Part shown: one piece after another, positions 52,483 through 60,313 of the stretch
Layout of the letters: every line of letters starts with the position of its first letter
How positions within the stretch are numbered: position 1 is the stretch's first letter
Source of the DNA: Pseudomonas neustonica
GTDB taxonomy: Bacteria > Pseudomonadota > Gammaproteobacteria > Pseudomonadales > Pseudomonadaceae
Assembly (NCBI RefSeq): GCF_003797945.1
Contig: NZ_RKKU01000003.1
Coordinates: forward strand, 62,001-126,000
DNA: 64,000 nt
Direction: 5' to 3'
Translations under genes and position numbers: made by a program
Notes under the pieces: model-generated
Databases searched by the model: none
What the model saw: only the letters and a program-made list of their open reading frames with translations
What the model was told of the DNA's origin: nothing

Positions 52483-53997
52483 ATGCTGGAAACCTACGTC
52501 AAGAAAATCCTCTCCTCACGCGTGTACGATGTGGCCGTTGAAACCCCTGTGCACGCCGCGCCTTTTTTGTCTGAGCGACTGGGTAACACCGTGCTGCTAA
52601 AGCGCGAGGATCTTCAGCCGGTTTTTTCCTTCAAGATTCGTGGGGCCTATAACAAGCTGGCGCAGTTGACTGATGAGCAACGTGCCTGTGGTGTGGTGGC
52701 TGCCTCTGCCGGCAACCATGCGCAAGGGCTGGCCTACGCCGCCCGGCATATGGGCGTCAAGGCGACTATCGTAATGCCCCGCACGACGCCCGAGATCAAG
52801 GTCAAGGCGGTGCGTGCACGTGGCGGCAAGGTAATATTGCACGGTGATGCCTTTGATGAGGCGCTGGCCTATTCGCAGAAGCTGGTCAAGGAAAAGGGCT
52901 TCGTTTACATCCACCCCTATGATGATCCCGACACCATTGCTGGTCAGGGTACTGTGGCGATGGAGGTACTGCGCCAGGTCCAGGGGCCGTTGAACGCTAT
53001 TTTTGTACCAGTGGGCGGCGGTGGGCTGATTGCCGGTATTGCGGCTTACGTGAAGTACCTGCGTCCGGATATCAAGGTGATCGGCGTTGAGCCGGAAGAC
53101 TCCGCCTGCCTGAAGGCGGCCATGGCCGCTGATGAGCGGGTGGTGCTGAGTCAGGTGGGGTTGTTTGCCGATGGCGTCGCGGTAGCCCAGATTGGTGAGC
53201 ATACGTTTGAGGTTTGCCGTCACTACGTCGATGAGGTCGTGACGGTGACGACCGACGAAATGTGTGCGGCGATCAAGGATATCTATGACGATACGCGTTC
53301 GATCTGTGAGCCGGCTGGGTGTCTGGGCGTAGCGGGTATCAAGAAGTACGTAGCGCGCGAAGGCTGTACCGGCCAGGTGCTGGTAGCGATCGATTCGGGC
53401 GCCAATGTGAACTTTGATCGTTTGCGGCATGTTGCTGAGCGAGCGGAGCTTGGCGAGAAGCGTGAAGCCTTGCTGGCAGTAACCATTCCGGAGAAGCCCG
53501 GCAGCTTCAAGAATTTCTGTGAGGCTATTGGTAAGCGCGCCATCACTGAATTCAATTATCGTTATCACAGTGGCAGCGAGGCGCATATTTTCGTCGGTGT
53601 GCAAACGCATCCAGAGCTGGACCCAAGAGACGTGTTGGTAGCTCAGCTGGAAAAGGAAGGCTTTCCGGTACTGGACCTGACAGACAATGAGCTGGCCAAG
53701 CTGCATGTGCGCCATATGGTGGGCGGCCATGCCGAGCACGTCACTGATGAAGTTGTGTTCCGCTTCGAGTTTCCCGAGCGGCCGGGCGCGCTGTTTAACT
53801 TTCTAAACAAGTTGGGTGGGCGCTGGAATATTTCGATGTTCCACTACCGTAACCATGGCGCAGCTTACGGTCGAGTGGTGGCGGGGCTGCAAGTGCCAAA
53901 GAGTGAGCGGCACCTCGTCTCGCAAGCACTGGATGCTATTGGCTATCAGTACTGGGATGAAAGCGATAACCCAGCCTACCGTCTGTATTTAGGTTAG
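52483..53997 (+). CDS. ilvA: Threonine ammonia-lyase, biosynthetic
   Basis: PLP enzyme converting threonine to 2-oxobutyrate, first step of isoleucine synthesis. 504 residues from ATG 52483. The PLP lysine is in FSFKIRGAYNK and the phosphate-binding loop is PVGGGGLIAGI. Two C-terminal ACT-like regulatory domains begin near ALLAVTIPEKPGSFKNF and VVFRFEFPERPGALFNFL, so allosteric control by isoleucine and valine is expected. Its TAG overlaps the TAA of the convergent diguanylate cyclase (TTAG). Confidence 0.97.
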   Translation: MLETYVKKILSSRVYDVAVETPVHAAPFLSERLGNTVLLKREDLQPVFSFKIRGAYNKLAQLTDEQRACGVVAASAGNHAQGLAYAARHMGVKATIVMPRTTPEIKVKAVRARGGKVILHGDAFDEALAYSQKLVKEKGFVYIHPYDDPDTIAGQGTVAMEVLRQVQGPLNAIFVPVGGGGLIAGIAAYVKYLRPDIKVIGVEPEDSACLKAAMAADERVVLSQVGLFADGVAVAQIGEHTFEVCRHYVDEVVTVTTDEMCAAIKDIYDDTRSICEPAGCLGVAGIKKYVAREGCTGQVLVAIDSGANVNFDRLRHVAERAELGEKREALLAVTIPEKPGSFKNFCEAIGKRAITEFNYRYHSGSEAHIFVGVQTHPELDPRDVLVAQLEKEGFPVLDLTDNELAKLHVRHMVGGHAEHVTDEVVFRFEFPERPGALFNFLNKLGGRWNISMFHYRNHGAAYGRVVAGLQVPKSERHLVSQALDAIGYQYWDESDNPAYRLYLG

Positions 53998-55853
53998 AGC
54001 GCAGTGTTCTCGTCGGCGCTGCATGTGCGGTTCCGGCCCTGCTCTTTGGCGCGGTAGAGCGCCGCATCGGCCAATTTAATCAGGTCGTGAGGGCGCCACT
54101 CCGGCGCTGGTTGCTTGCTTGCTGCGCCGATACTGACGCTGAGTAAGCCGCTGGGATTGCTGGTTTGCGGGTGTGGTAAGCCCATGCTGGCGACCGATTC
54201 GTGGATACGTTCGGCCGCTTGCAGGCACTGCTTCAGGTCTGCGCCCGGCAAAATCACAGCGAACTCCTCCCCACCATAGCGACAGACACTGTCTCCCTCT
54301 CGGGTGAGGCAGCCAGTCAGCGCTCTGGCCAGGCGTTGCAAGGCATCATCTCCGGCCTGGTGCCCGAGCCGATCGTTGAAATCCTTGAAGTGGTCAACGT
54401 CCAGCATTAAAAGTCCTAGCGCAAGTTTGTCGCGTCGTAATCTGCGCCACTCTCCCTGTAACGTCTTGTCGAAATAGCGCCGATTGTAGAGGCCGGTCAA
54501 GCCATCCTGGTTGGATAGTCTTTTCAGGCGATCAGCGATATCCAGCTGCTCGCTGTTGTTGCGGCCGACGCAGATCAGGTAGTCGCGGCCCATGCGTTGG
54601 AGGTGTCGTACACTGATCTCCAGTGGCGTGGACTTTCCTTCACGGTTGACCACGTGTTGCTGAAAAATGGCGTTACCCTGATTGTTAATAAGGCTTTTGA
54701 CTGCACCTATCCAGGTGCTGGCGTCCGGCATGATCTTTTGCGGTGCGGTGCTGATCAGCTTGCGCAACTCTTCTTCGCTATAGCCCAGGCTTTGCCAGCA
54801 TGTGCGGTTGAGATACACCAATTCCTGCGGCTCCAGGCCAATAATGAAAAGCGCGTCGTGACTGTGATCGGTCATGTCGATAATCAGCTTGGTACGAGCC
54901 TGAGTTCGTTTCAGGCTCTGTTCAATAGTCTGGCGCCTGACTACCTCTGCCTGTAGTTGATGATTGGTCTTTCTCAGGATGGTGTTGCGGCGAGCGCCCA
55001 GCAGCGCCAGGTATAGGGAACAGCACAGTAATAGCGCCGTTAGCGTCCCGCTGAGCATGACGATCAGGGGTAGGCGGGTACTGGTGTTGTTCATCAGATG
55101 CTGGGTGGGATGAACAACCAGAACAAAATTACGATTTTCACCGAGCATAACCGGGCTGGTAACGCGCCAGCTGTTGGCGATTTGGTCAGTGGTAGGCCGG
55201 TTTATCAGTGTCTGGCCGAGTTCTTTCAGTTCGATGCTTAAGCGGTTGGCCTGGAGGTCTCTGAGTAGGTCTGCCATGAGCACTTCAACGCGAAAGATAC
55301 CCAGAAGAAAGCCGTCAAATTGGGTTTTGGTCTCGCCATCCCGATAAATAGGTACGTAGTAAGCCAGGCCCTGGCCACCCTGTATCAACTTGAATGAGTT
55401 GCTAAGTTGCGGCTGGCCTGTAGCTTGTGCTTTGACCAGTAGTGGGTAATTGGGGTGCGCCTTCGGATAGGCGAAGTTCGCCGCTGCTTCATTTCCCGCC
55501 AGTGGCTCAATCCAGCGCATGTGGTAGTCAGCGTCGAGCCATTCGATGGCCTGGAAGTTCTCGAAGTCGCGCAGCAATCTTTTTGCGTCGCTTTGCCACA
55601 AGTCTGGCTTGCCGTGCTGAAATTCCCAGCGTTGCGCCATACGCACTAACGTCGTTGCCTGTTGCTGAAAACGGGACTCGATCTGTTTGGCGAGACTATT
55701 GGACTCTAACTGCAAGCGCGCGCGCGCTTGTTCCTGTTCGGCAGTGAGTAGGGCCTGCCAGGCATAGAAAACAGCAATTAACAGCAGTGCGAACAAAGCT
55801 ATGATCAGGGCAAAGGTTTTTTTCGCATTGTGGGTGGCTGAGCTAAGTAGCAT
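53994..55853 (-). CDS. Periplasmic-sensor PAS diguanylate cyclase
   Basis: 619 residues: membrane helix (about 13-32), a periplasmic CHASE-like sensory domain (about 35-270), a second helix (about 272-290), a linker coiled coil, a PAS domain (about 322-440) and GGDEF. The active site GGEEF is at 527-531, with inhibitory site REGD at 518-521. It is the largest sensor set among the five cyclases in the window. It converges on ilvA with a four-base overlap and no terminator. Confidence 0.93.
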   Translation of the reverse strand: MLLSSATHNAKKTFALIIALFALLLIAVFYAWQALLTAEQEQARARLQLESNSLAKQIESRFQQQATTLVRMAQRWEFQHGKPDLWQSDAKRLLRDFENFQAIEWLDADYHMRWIEPLAGNEAAANFAYPKAHPNYPLLVKAQATGQPQLSNSFKLIQGGQGLAYYVPIYRDGETKTQFDGFLLGIFRVEVLMADLLRDLQANRLSIELKELGQTLINRPTTDQIANSWRVTSPVMLGENRNFVLVVHPTQHLMNNTSTRLPLIVMLSGTLTALLLCCSLYLALLGARRNTILRKTNHQLQAEVVRRQTIEQSLKRTQARTKLIIDMTDHSHDALFIIGLEPQELVYLNRTCWQSLGYSEEELRKLISTAPQKIMPDASTWIGAVKSLINNQGNAIFQQHVVNREGKSTPLEISVRHLQRMGRDYLICVGRNNSEQLDIADRLKRLSNQDGLTGLYNRRYFDKTLQGEWRRLRRDKLALGLLMLDVDHFKDFNDRLGHQAGDDALQRLARALTGCLTREGDSVCRYGGEEFAVILPGADLKQCLQAAERIHESVASMGLPHPQTSNPSGLLSVSIGAASKQPAPEWRPHDLIKLADAALYRAKEQGRNRTCSADENTAL

Positions 55854-55954
55854 GGCTGCACTCTACTGATGTTGCCTTACTGATAGCACATTGCTGGCTT
55901 TTGTAGTAGCCGGTTTTGCCGCTTTGGGGGGGTAGCCCCTTCGGATTAATCGTT

Positions 55955-56407
55955 CTAGTCGACGCTTGTCAGTATTGCCCACTGTTTTTCGGTGATAGGC
56001 ATGACCGACAAGCGGTTGCCTTTGTGCAGGAGAGGCAGCTCCGCAAGGCCGTCCATCAGCCTTATTTCCGCCAACGATAGAAGCTTGTGGAACTTTCTTG
56101 ACAGGGCGACGTCAACCGCCAGCCAAGGCAGGTTTTCTGCGCTGGCTTTAAGGTCGTGGTACGGGCTGCTTGGGTCCAGTGCTGCGCGGTCTGGATAAGG
56201 GTTACTGACAATAGTGCCTATGCCTGCGATGCCCGGTGGTTTGCAGCTGGAGTGATAGAACAGAAAACTGTCTCCTGCTTGCATGTTGCGGATGAAGTTG
56301 CGAGCTTGATAGTTACGAACGCCATCCCATGGGGACGGGCTGTTACAGGCTAGATCGTCGATGGAAAAACTGTCTGGTTCTGACTTCATTAGCCAGTAGT
56401 TCATCAA
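55955..56407 (-). CDS. EVE-domain protein
   Basis: 150 residues matching the EVE (PUA-like) fold: YWLMKSEPDSFSIDDL, WDGVRNYQARNFIRNMQAGDSFLFYHSSC and GIAGIGTIVSNPYPD. The domain binds modified bases in nucleic acids. The housekeeping form beside ygfA-zapA, as here, is not part of a restriction module. Either of two adjacent ATG codons could be the start. A 162-base gap with no gene follows upstream. Confidence 0.93.
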   Translation of the reverse strand: MMNYWLMKSEPDSFSIDDLACNSPSPWDGVRNYQARNFIRNMQAGDSFLFYHSSCKPPGIAGIGTIVSNPYPDRAALDPSSPYHDLKASAENLPWLAVDVALSRKFHKLLSLAEIRLMDGLAELPLLHKGNRLSVMPITEKQWAILTSVD

Positions 56408-56569
56408 TAGGTCCTTTTGTCTCGAATATTGACATTGGGTTTTATAAATATTATATGAGATAAACTGATACGCCAGCTTGAAGTGTCTCGGAATCCATCA
56501 GGTTGGATTTCGGCAGGGGTTGGGTACTGAATAATAATATAGATTGCCGGATAGAGAAGGAGGCAACGC

Positions 56570-56698
56570 GTGCGACGTAAGCCAGATTTGTTGTGGGTAT
56601 TGGTTATTGTCTTTGGTTTGGGGGTGGTCACTACCGGGTACACGCAGAGTTATCTGGATAAATCCTCGGAACGTGAAGTGGACGCCAGTTACCCCTGA
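56570..56698 (+). CDS. Small single-span membrane protein (42 aa)
   Basis: GTG start with a near-perfect gaaggagg ribosome site 6 bases upstream. It encodes MRRKPDLLWVLVIVFGLGVV followed by TTGYTQSYLDKSS and an acidic end. One transmembrane helix (about 7-22) with a basic cytoplasmic start puts the C-terminus outside. Small proteins of this kind occur at this locus in other pseudomonads, as far as I recall. It overlaps the stop end of the convergent 5-FTHF cyclo-ligase gene by 10 bases. Confidence 0.8.
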   Translation: MRRKPDLLWVLVIVFGLGVVTTGYTQSYLDKSSEREVDASYP

Positions 56699-57318
56699 TA
56701 TTCGGCCCAACACTTCAGGTGTGGGCGCAGCATCAGCTGCTCTTGGTCAGTCACAATGCCGTCCAGCGGGATATCCCAGCTGGCAGTGGGTAGTGAACGG
56801 GTCTTTTGGCAGTCATGAGCAAGTCCGATGAGTGCCGGCGACCGCCAGGTATTCCTTCTGTGCCTGTACGCAAAGGCGCGATCATAGAAGCCTCCGCCCA
56901 TCCCGAGGCGATTACCCTGCGCATCAAATCCAACGAGCGGCATTAATACCAGGCCCAAACGCCAAGGCTTTACCTGCAAACGGCGGTTGAGTAGGGGTTC
57001 GCGTATGCCATAGCGATTCCGTGTCCAGCGCTGCCCCGGCAGCAATCGTTGGAAACTCATGCGAGTGCTTGGCCAGCGATTCAATACGGGTAGATAGCAC
57101 TGCTTGCGCAGGCGACGGCAGCGAGACATTAACGGTGCCGGATCTATCTCGCCGTCGGCCGCCAGGTAAAAGGCAATATGACGACTGCGCAGAAAAAGCG
57201 CGCTTTGGCCGAGTCGGCGCGCAAGGCGTTTGCTGGCGTTTTTTTGTTCAGCCCGGCTCAAGCCGCGGCGAGCATTGCGCAGTTGCTTGCGTAATTGCTT
57301 GCGGGAGTCGGGCGTCAT
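56689..57318 (-). CDS. 5-formyltetrahydrofolate cyclo-ligase
   Basis: 209-residue ATP-dependent enzyme converting 5-formyl-THF to 5,10-methenyl-THF (YgfA/Fau family). Marks are KQLRNARRGLSRAEQKNAS, IAFYLAADGEIDPAPL and LVLMPLVGFDAQGNRLGMGGGFYDRAF for the nucleotide and folate site. It lies directly downstream of the 6S RNA gene, the classic ssrS-ygfA pairing, and is probably read through from it. The pairing is linked to stationary phase and persister physiology in E. coli. Confidence 0.95.
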   Translation of the reverse strand: MTPDSRKQLRKQLRNARRGLSRAEQKNASKRLARRLGQSALFLRSRHIAFYLAADGEIDPAPLMSRCRRLRKQCYLPVLNRWPSTRMSFQRLLPGQRWTRNRYGIREPLLNRRLQVKPWRLGLVLMPLVGFDAQGNRLGMGGGFYDRAFAYRHRRNTWRSPALIGLAHDCQKTRSLPTASWDIPLDGIVTDQEQLMLRPHLKCWAEYQG

Positions 57319-57324
57319 GGAAAA

Positions 57325-57503
57325 GGTCCCCAGAGTGCCGCTGTCGGGTTAGCCCTTGAACCCGAAAGTTCAAGGTGGGGGACACGGCGCTGCCTCAGGC
57401 TTTCCGTCATGCGGACATGCACACTGGCAACAACGCGTGGCCTCCTGGTACAGGAGTATCGGCTCAGGGACATCTCCGACTGGCAAACACCCCAGGGATG
57501 TTT
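57325..57503 (-). ncRNA. ssrS: 6S RNA (regulator of RNA polymerase)
   Basis: The minus strand reads ATCCCTGGGGTGTTTGCCAG, then GTCGGAGATGTCCCTGAGCC, and later TTGAACTTTCGGGTTCAAGG and ACCCGACAGCGGC. These closely match the 5' arm, stem and terminal hairpin of Pseudomonas 6S RNA as I recall it. A -10-like TATAGT lies just upstream (57512-57507). The position between zapA and the 5-FTHF cyclo-ligase is the conserved ssrS locus. Ends are approximate, about 180 bases. It binds sigma-70 holoenzyme by mimicking an open promoter. Confidence 0.9.
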
Positions 57504-57506
57504 GCC

Positions 57507-57512
57507 ACTATA
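57507..57512 (-). promoter_or_regulatory. -10 element of ssrS
   Basis: TATAGT on the minus strand sits about 7 bases before the inferred 6S RNA start. The -35 at 17-base spacing (TCGAAC) is poor, so the promoter may depend on context or growth phase. Confidence 0.5.
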
Positions 57513-57619
57513 CAGAAAACCCGATGCGAGTTCGATGTCAGTCGCAGTTTGTCTTTCAAAAGGCTTGGTTTTAAGCGTTGAGCTGGCTGGTATAAGCATT
57601 TAAAGCAGCGGGCACCAGT

Positions 57620-57922
57620 TCAGCTTTGGTGGTTTTCCAGCGCTTGATCGAGGCGTTTAACCAAATCGCTGATCTGTGCTTGCTGTTCGTTCAGTGCGCC
57701 GCTTTGATCGTGACTGCCGGTCAGCATTTCGTGGCTGATATTGAGCGCAGCCATGACCGCAATGCGTTCAACGCCGATCACCTTACCGCTATTGCGGATG
57801 TCGCGCATGGTGGTATCAAGATGGCGCGCGGCCTGCTCCAGGTTGCTTCGTTCTTCTGCCGGGCAGCTGACACGATACTCTTTGTCGAGTATGTGCAGGG
57901 TGACTGTCAGGGGTTGGCTCAT
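57620..57922 (-). CDS. zapA: Cell division protein ZapA
   Basis: 100-residue Z-ring stabiliser that cross-links FtsZ filaments. Marks are TVTLHILDKEYRVSCPAEERSNLEQAARHLDTTM and RIAVMAALNISHEML, ending in a coiled coil. The start overlaps the stop of the TIGR02449 gene by four bases, so translation is coupled. 6S RNA and the 5-FTHF cyclo-ligase gene follow. Confidence 0.95.
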   Translation of the reverse strand: MSQPLTVTLHILDKEYRVSCPAEERSNLEQAARHLDTTMRDIRNSGKVIGVERIAVMAALNISHEMLTGSHDQSGALNEQQAQISDLVKRLDQALENHQS

Positions 57923-58137
57923 GAGTCGTGCTCCAGGGATTTGAGTCGCAATATCATGGCTTCGACCTTCTGACGGGCCAAATCGTTCTTTTCAATTAAC
58001 TGTACGCGTTCATCTCGCCACAAACGCTCCTGCGCAAGCAGGTGCTGATTCTGCAGTTTAAGTTGGTCGCAGAGGTCAATCAGTTGGGTAATGCGTTGTG
58101 TGAGTGCGTCGATATCGGGTGCGTCCATTGTTGCCAT
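57919..58137 (-). CDS. TIGR02449-family coiled-coil protein (72 aa)
   Basis: Short, almost wholly helical protein: DIDALTQRITQLIDLCDQLKLQNQHLLAQERLWRDERVQL, a ZapB-like coiled coil. I start at ATG 58137 (ggaag ribosome site); the longer frame to 58188 passes through the promoter. It is translationally coupled to zapA and may assist the Z ring, but that is inferred from position and shape. Confidence 0.87.
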   Translation of the reverse strand: MATMDAPDIDALTQRITQLIDLCDQLKLQNQHLLAQERLWRDERVQLIEKNDLARQKVEAMILRLKSLEHDS

Positions 58138-58159
58138 TCTGTCTTCCCGGTGTTGAGCC

Positions 58160-58188
58160 ACTATAGAGGCGGCCCGCAAGGTGGTCAA
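58160..58188 (-). promoter_or_regulatory. Strong sigma-70 promoter of the TIGR02449-zapA operon
   Basis: On the minus strand, TTGACC (58188-58183), a 17-base spacer and TATAGT (58165-58160) form a near-consensus promoter. Transcription should start near 58153, giving a very short 5' leader to the ATG at 58137. Confidence 0.8.
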
Positions 58189-58388
58189 ACCTCGCGCAAT
58201 GCACTATTGACCGGTGTCCGGATTGGGCTTGCCGCTAGCAGGGCGGTAGATTTACCCCTTGCTGGGCAGGCACAATAGACCCACATTAGTTCATCTGCTT
58301 CGAGCGTCCGCGTGCAGGCCATAGCATACCTGTATTCACGACTCGCGGCAGTGCCTGTTTCTCACTTCCAAGAGGCCCGGAAACCACT

Positions 58389-58961
58389 ATGGCTTTGATG
58401 CCCGCCGTTTTTGACTATGACCGCTACGCCCAGATCTGCAGCGATGTGGGGGCCGTTGCTCACCCGGCCGAGTTGCACGGCCATCTGGTCGGCCGCCTGT
58501 CTGCAGGTGCGCGCCTTGATCATACTACCTGGCTTGCCGTTGCCAACGAGCTGCTGGATGGTTCCGGTAGTTTGCCCGAGGCCGGCAAGGTCGCACTGAT
58601 TCAGCTCTACGACGCCAGTTTGGCGGAACTCACCGGCAGCGGTTTTGATCTCAGTCTGGTGCTGCCCGACGATAGCGCTACTATTGATCACCGCACCGAA
58701 GCTCTCGGGCATTGGTGTGAAGGTTTTCTGGCGGGCTTTGGTCTGGTCGAGCGCAGCGGCGAGCTGAGCGAAGAGGCGGATAGCGTGCTACGTGACTTTG
58801 TGGCGATCTCGCAGGTGCAAACCGATCTGGATGAGTCGGAGGCCAATGAGGTCGACTTTATGGAAGTCATGGAGTACGTGCGTATGGCTGTGCTCATGGT
58901 CTTTAGTGAGTGCCAGCCAGCTACCAGCGAGCAGGACACCCCACCCGCATCACTGCATTGA
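58389..58961 (+). CDS. YgfB/UPF0149-family protein
   Basis: 190-residue helical protein: AEVGAVAHPAELHG-type start VGAVAHPAELHGHLVGRLSAG, then LGHWCEGFLAGFGL and VDFMEVMEYVRMAVLMVF. UPF0149 proteins are cytosolic; YgfB of P. aeruginosa has been linked to control of ampDh3 expression and beta-lactam tolerance. It is divergent from the zapA operon and starts the ygfB-pepP-ubiH-ubiI group, with pepP 12 bases downstream. Confidence 0.92.
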   Translation: MALMPAVFDYDRYAQICSDVGAVAHPAELHGHLVGRLSAGARLDHTTWLAVANELLDGSGSLPEAGKVALIQLYDASLAELTGSGFDLSLVLPDDSATIDHRTEALGHWCEGFLAGFGLVERSGELSEEADSVLRDFVAISQVQTDLDESEANEVDFMEVMEYVRMAVLMVFSECQPATSEQDTPPASLH

Positions 58962-58972
58962 TCGAGGTCTTC

Positions 58973-60313
58973 ATGCAAATCAGCAAGCAGGATTACGCCC
59001 GCCGCCGTAAGGCGCTGATGAATCAGATGGAACCCAACAGCATTGCGATTTTGCCGGCCGCGCCAGTTTATGTGCGCAACCGTGATGTAGAACATAATTA
59101 CCGACAGGATAGCGATTTCCAGTACCTCACAGGCTTTCCCGAGCCGGAAGCGGTTGCCGTCCTGGTGCCGGGCCGTGAGCATGGCGATTACGTGCTTTTT
59201 TGCCGGGAGAAGGACAAGGAACGCGAGCTGTGGGATGGTTATCGTGCCGGGCAGGATGGCGCTGTCAGTGAGTATGGTGCCAGTGATGCGTTCCCGATTA
59301 CGGATATCGATGACATTCTGCCGGGGCTGATCGAAGGGCGCACGCGTGTCTACTACGCGATGGGCGCCAATCCTGAGTTTGATCGTCGTTTGACCAACTG
59401 GATCAATCAGATTCGCAGCAAGGCGCGCCTGGGTGCGCAGCCGCCCAGCGAGTTCGTTGCGCTGGATCACTTGCTGCATGATATGCGGCTGTACAAGAGC
59501 GCTGGTGAACTCAAGGTCATGCAGCGTGCAGCCGATATTTCCTGTGAGGCGCATACCCGTGCCATGCAAGTCTGCCGTCCAGGCATGTATGAGTATCAGC
59601 TGGAAGCCGAGTTGCAGCATACTTTCATGCGCCATGGCAGCCGTTCGCCCGCTTACTCCTCGATTGTGGCTGCGGGCCGCAACGGCTGTATTCTGCACTA
59701 CACCGAAAACACCTCGCAGATTCGCGACGGCGACCTGATTCTGATTGATGCTGGTTGCGAGCTTGACTGCTATGCCAGTGATATTACCCGCACCTTTCCA
59801 GCCAACGGTCGCTTCAGCCCTGAACAACGCGCTATTTATGACATTGTGCTGGCCGCGCAGTACGCATCAATCGAGGCGATTGGGCCGGATCGTAGTTGGA
59901 ACGAGTCGCACGATGCCAGTCTGCGAGTCATTACCGCAGGGCTGGTGGAATTGGGGCTGCTCAAGGGCGATGTGGACGAGCTGATTGCCGCTGAAGCCTA
60001 TCGCCGCTTTTACATGCACCGAGTTGGTCACTGGTTGGGTATGGACGTGCATGACGTGGGTGAGTACCGCGTCGGCGGCGTCTGGCGCGCACTCGAGCCG
60101 GGGATGGTAATGACCGTTGAACCAGGTATTTACATCTCGCCAGACGATGACAGCGTGCCCCGTAAGTGGCGCGGTATCGGCATTCGTATTGAAGATGATG
60201 TGGTGGTCACCAAAACGGGTTGTCAGGTGCTGACCGGCAATGTCGTTAAGGAGCCGGACGAGATAGAAGCACTGATGGCAGCCGCACGCCAGACGGAGGC
60301 GGAGCCCGCGTGA
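58973..60313 (+). CDS. pepP: Xaa-Pro aminopeptidase P
   Basis: 446 residues from ATG 58973 (MQISKQDYARRRKALM). Two-manganese pita-bread peptidase releasing N-terminal residues ahead of proline. Metal ligands: Asp pair in LILIDAGCELDCYASDITRTF, His in MHRVGHWLGMDVHD, Glu in TVEPGIY and Glu in GIGIRIEDDV. The stop overlaps the GTG start of ubiH (GTGA), so the two are translationally coupled. Confidence 0.96.
   Translation: MQISKQDYARRRKALMNQMEPNSIAILPAAPVYVRNRDVEHNYRQDSDFQYLTGFPEPEAVAVLVPGREHGDYVLFCREKDKERELWDGYRAGQDGAVSEYGASDAFPITDIDDILPGLIEGRTRVYYAMGANPEFDRRLTNWINQIRSKARLGAQPPSEFVALDHLLHDMRLYKSAGELKVMQRAADISCEAHTRAMQVCRPGMYEYQLEAELQHTFMRHGSRSPAYSSIVAAGRNGCILHYTENTSQIRDGDLILIDAGCELDCYASDITRTFPANGRFSPEQRAIYDIVLAAQYASIEAIGPDRSWNESHDASLRVITAGLVELGLLKGDVDELIAAEAYRRFYMHRVGHWLGMDVHDVGEYRVGGVWRALEPGMVMTVEPGIYISPDDDSVPRKWRGIGIRIEDDVVVTKTGCQVLTGNVVKEPDEIEALMAAARQTEAEPA

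Noticed and set aside
52597-53739. 380-residue open frame on the minus strand opposite ilvA
   Set aside because: It is fully antisense to a well-supported gene, and its protein is rich in His, Arg and Gln with no recognisable motif.
58688-59827. 379-residue open frame opposite ygfB and pepP
   Set aside because: It spans two real genes on the other strand and the sequence is not protein-like; a shadow frame.
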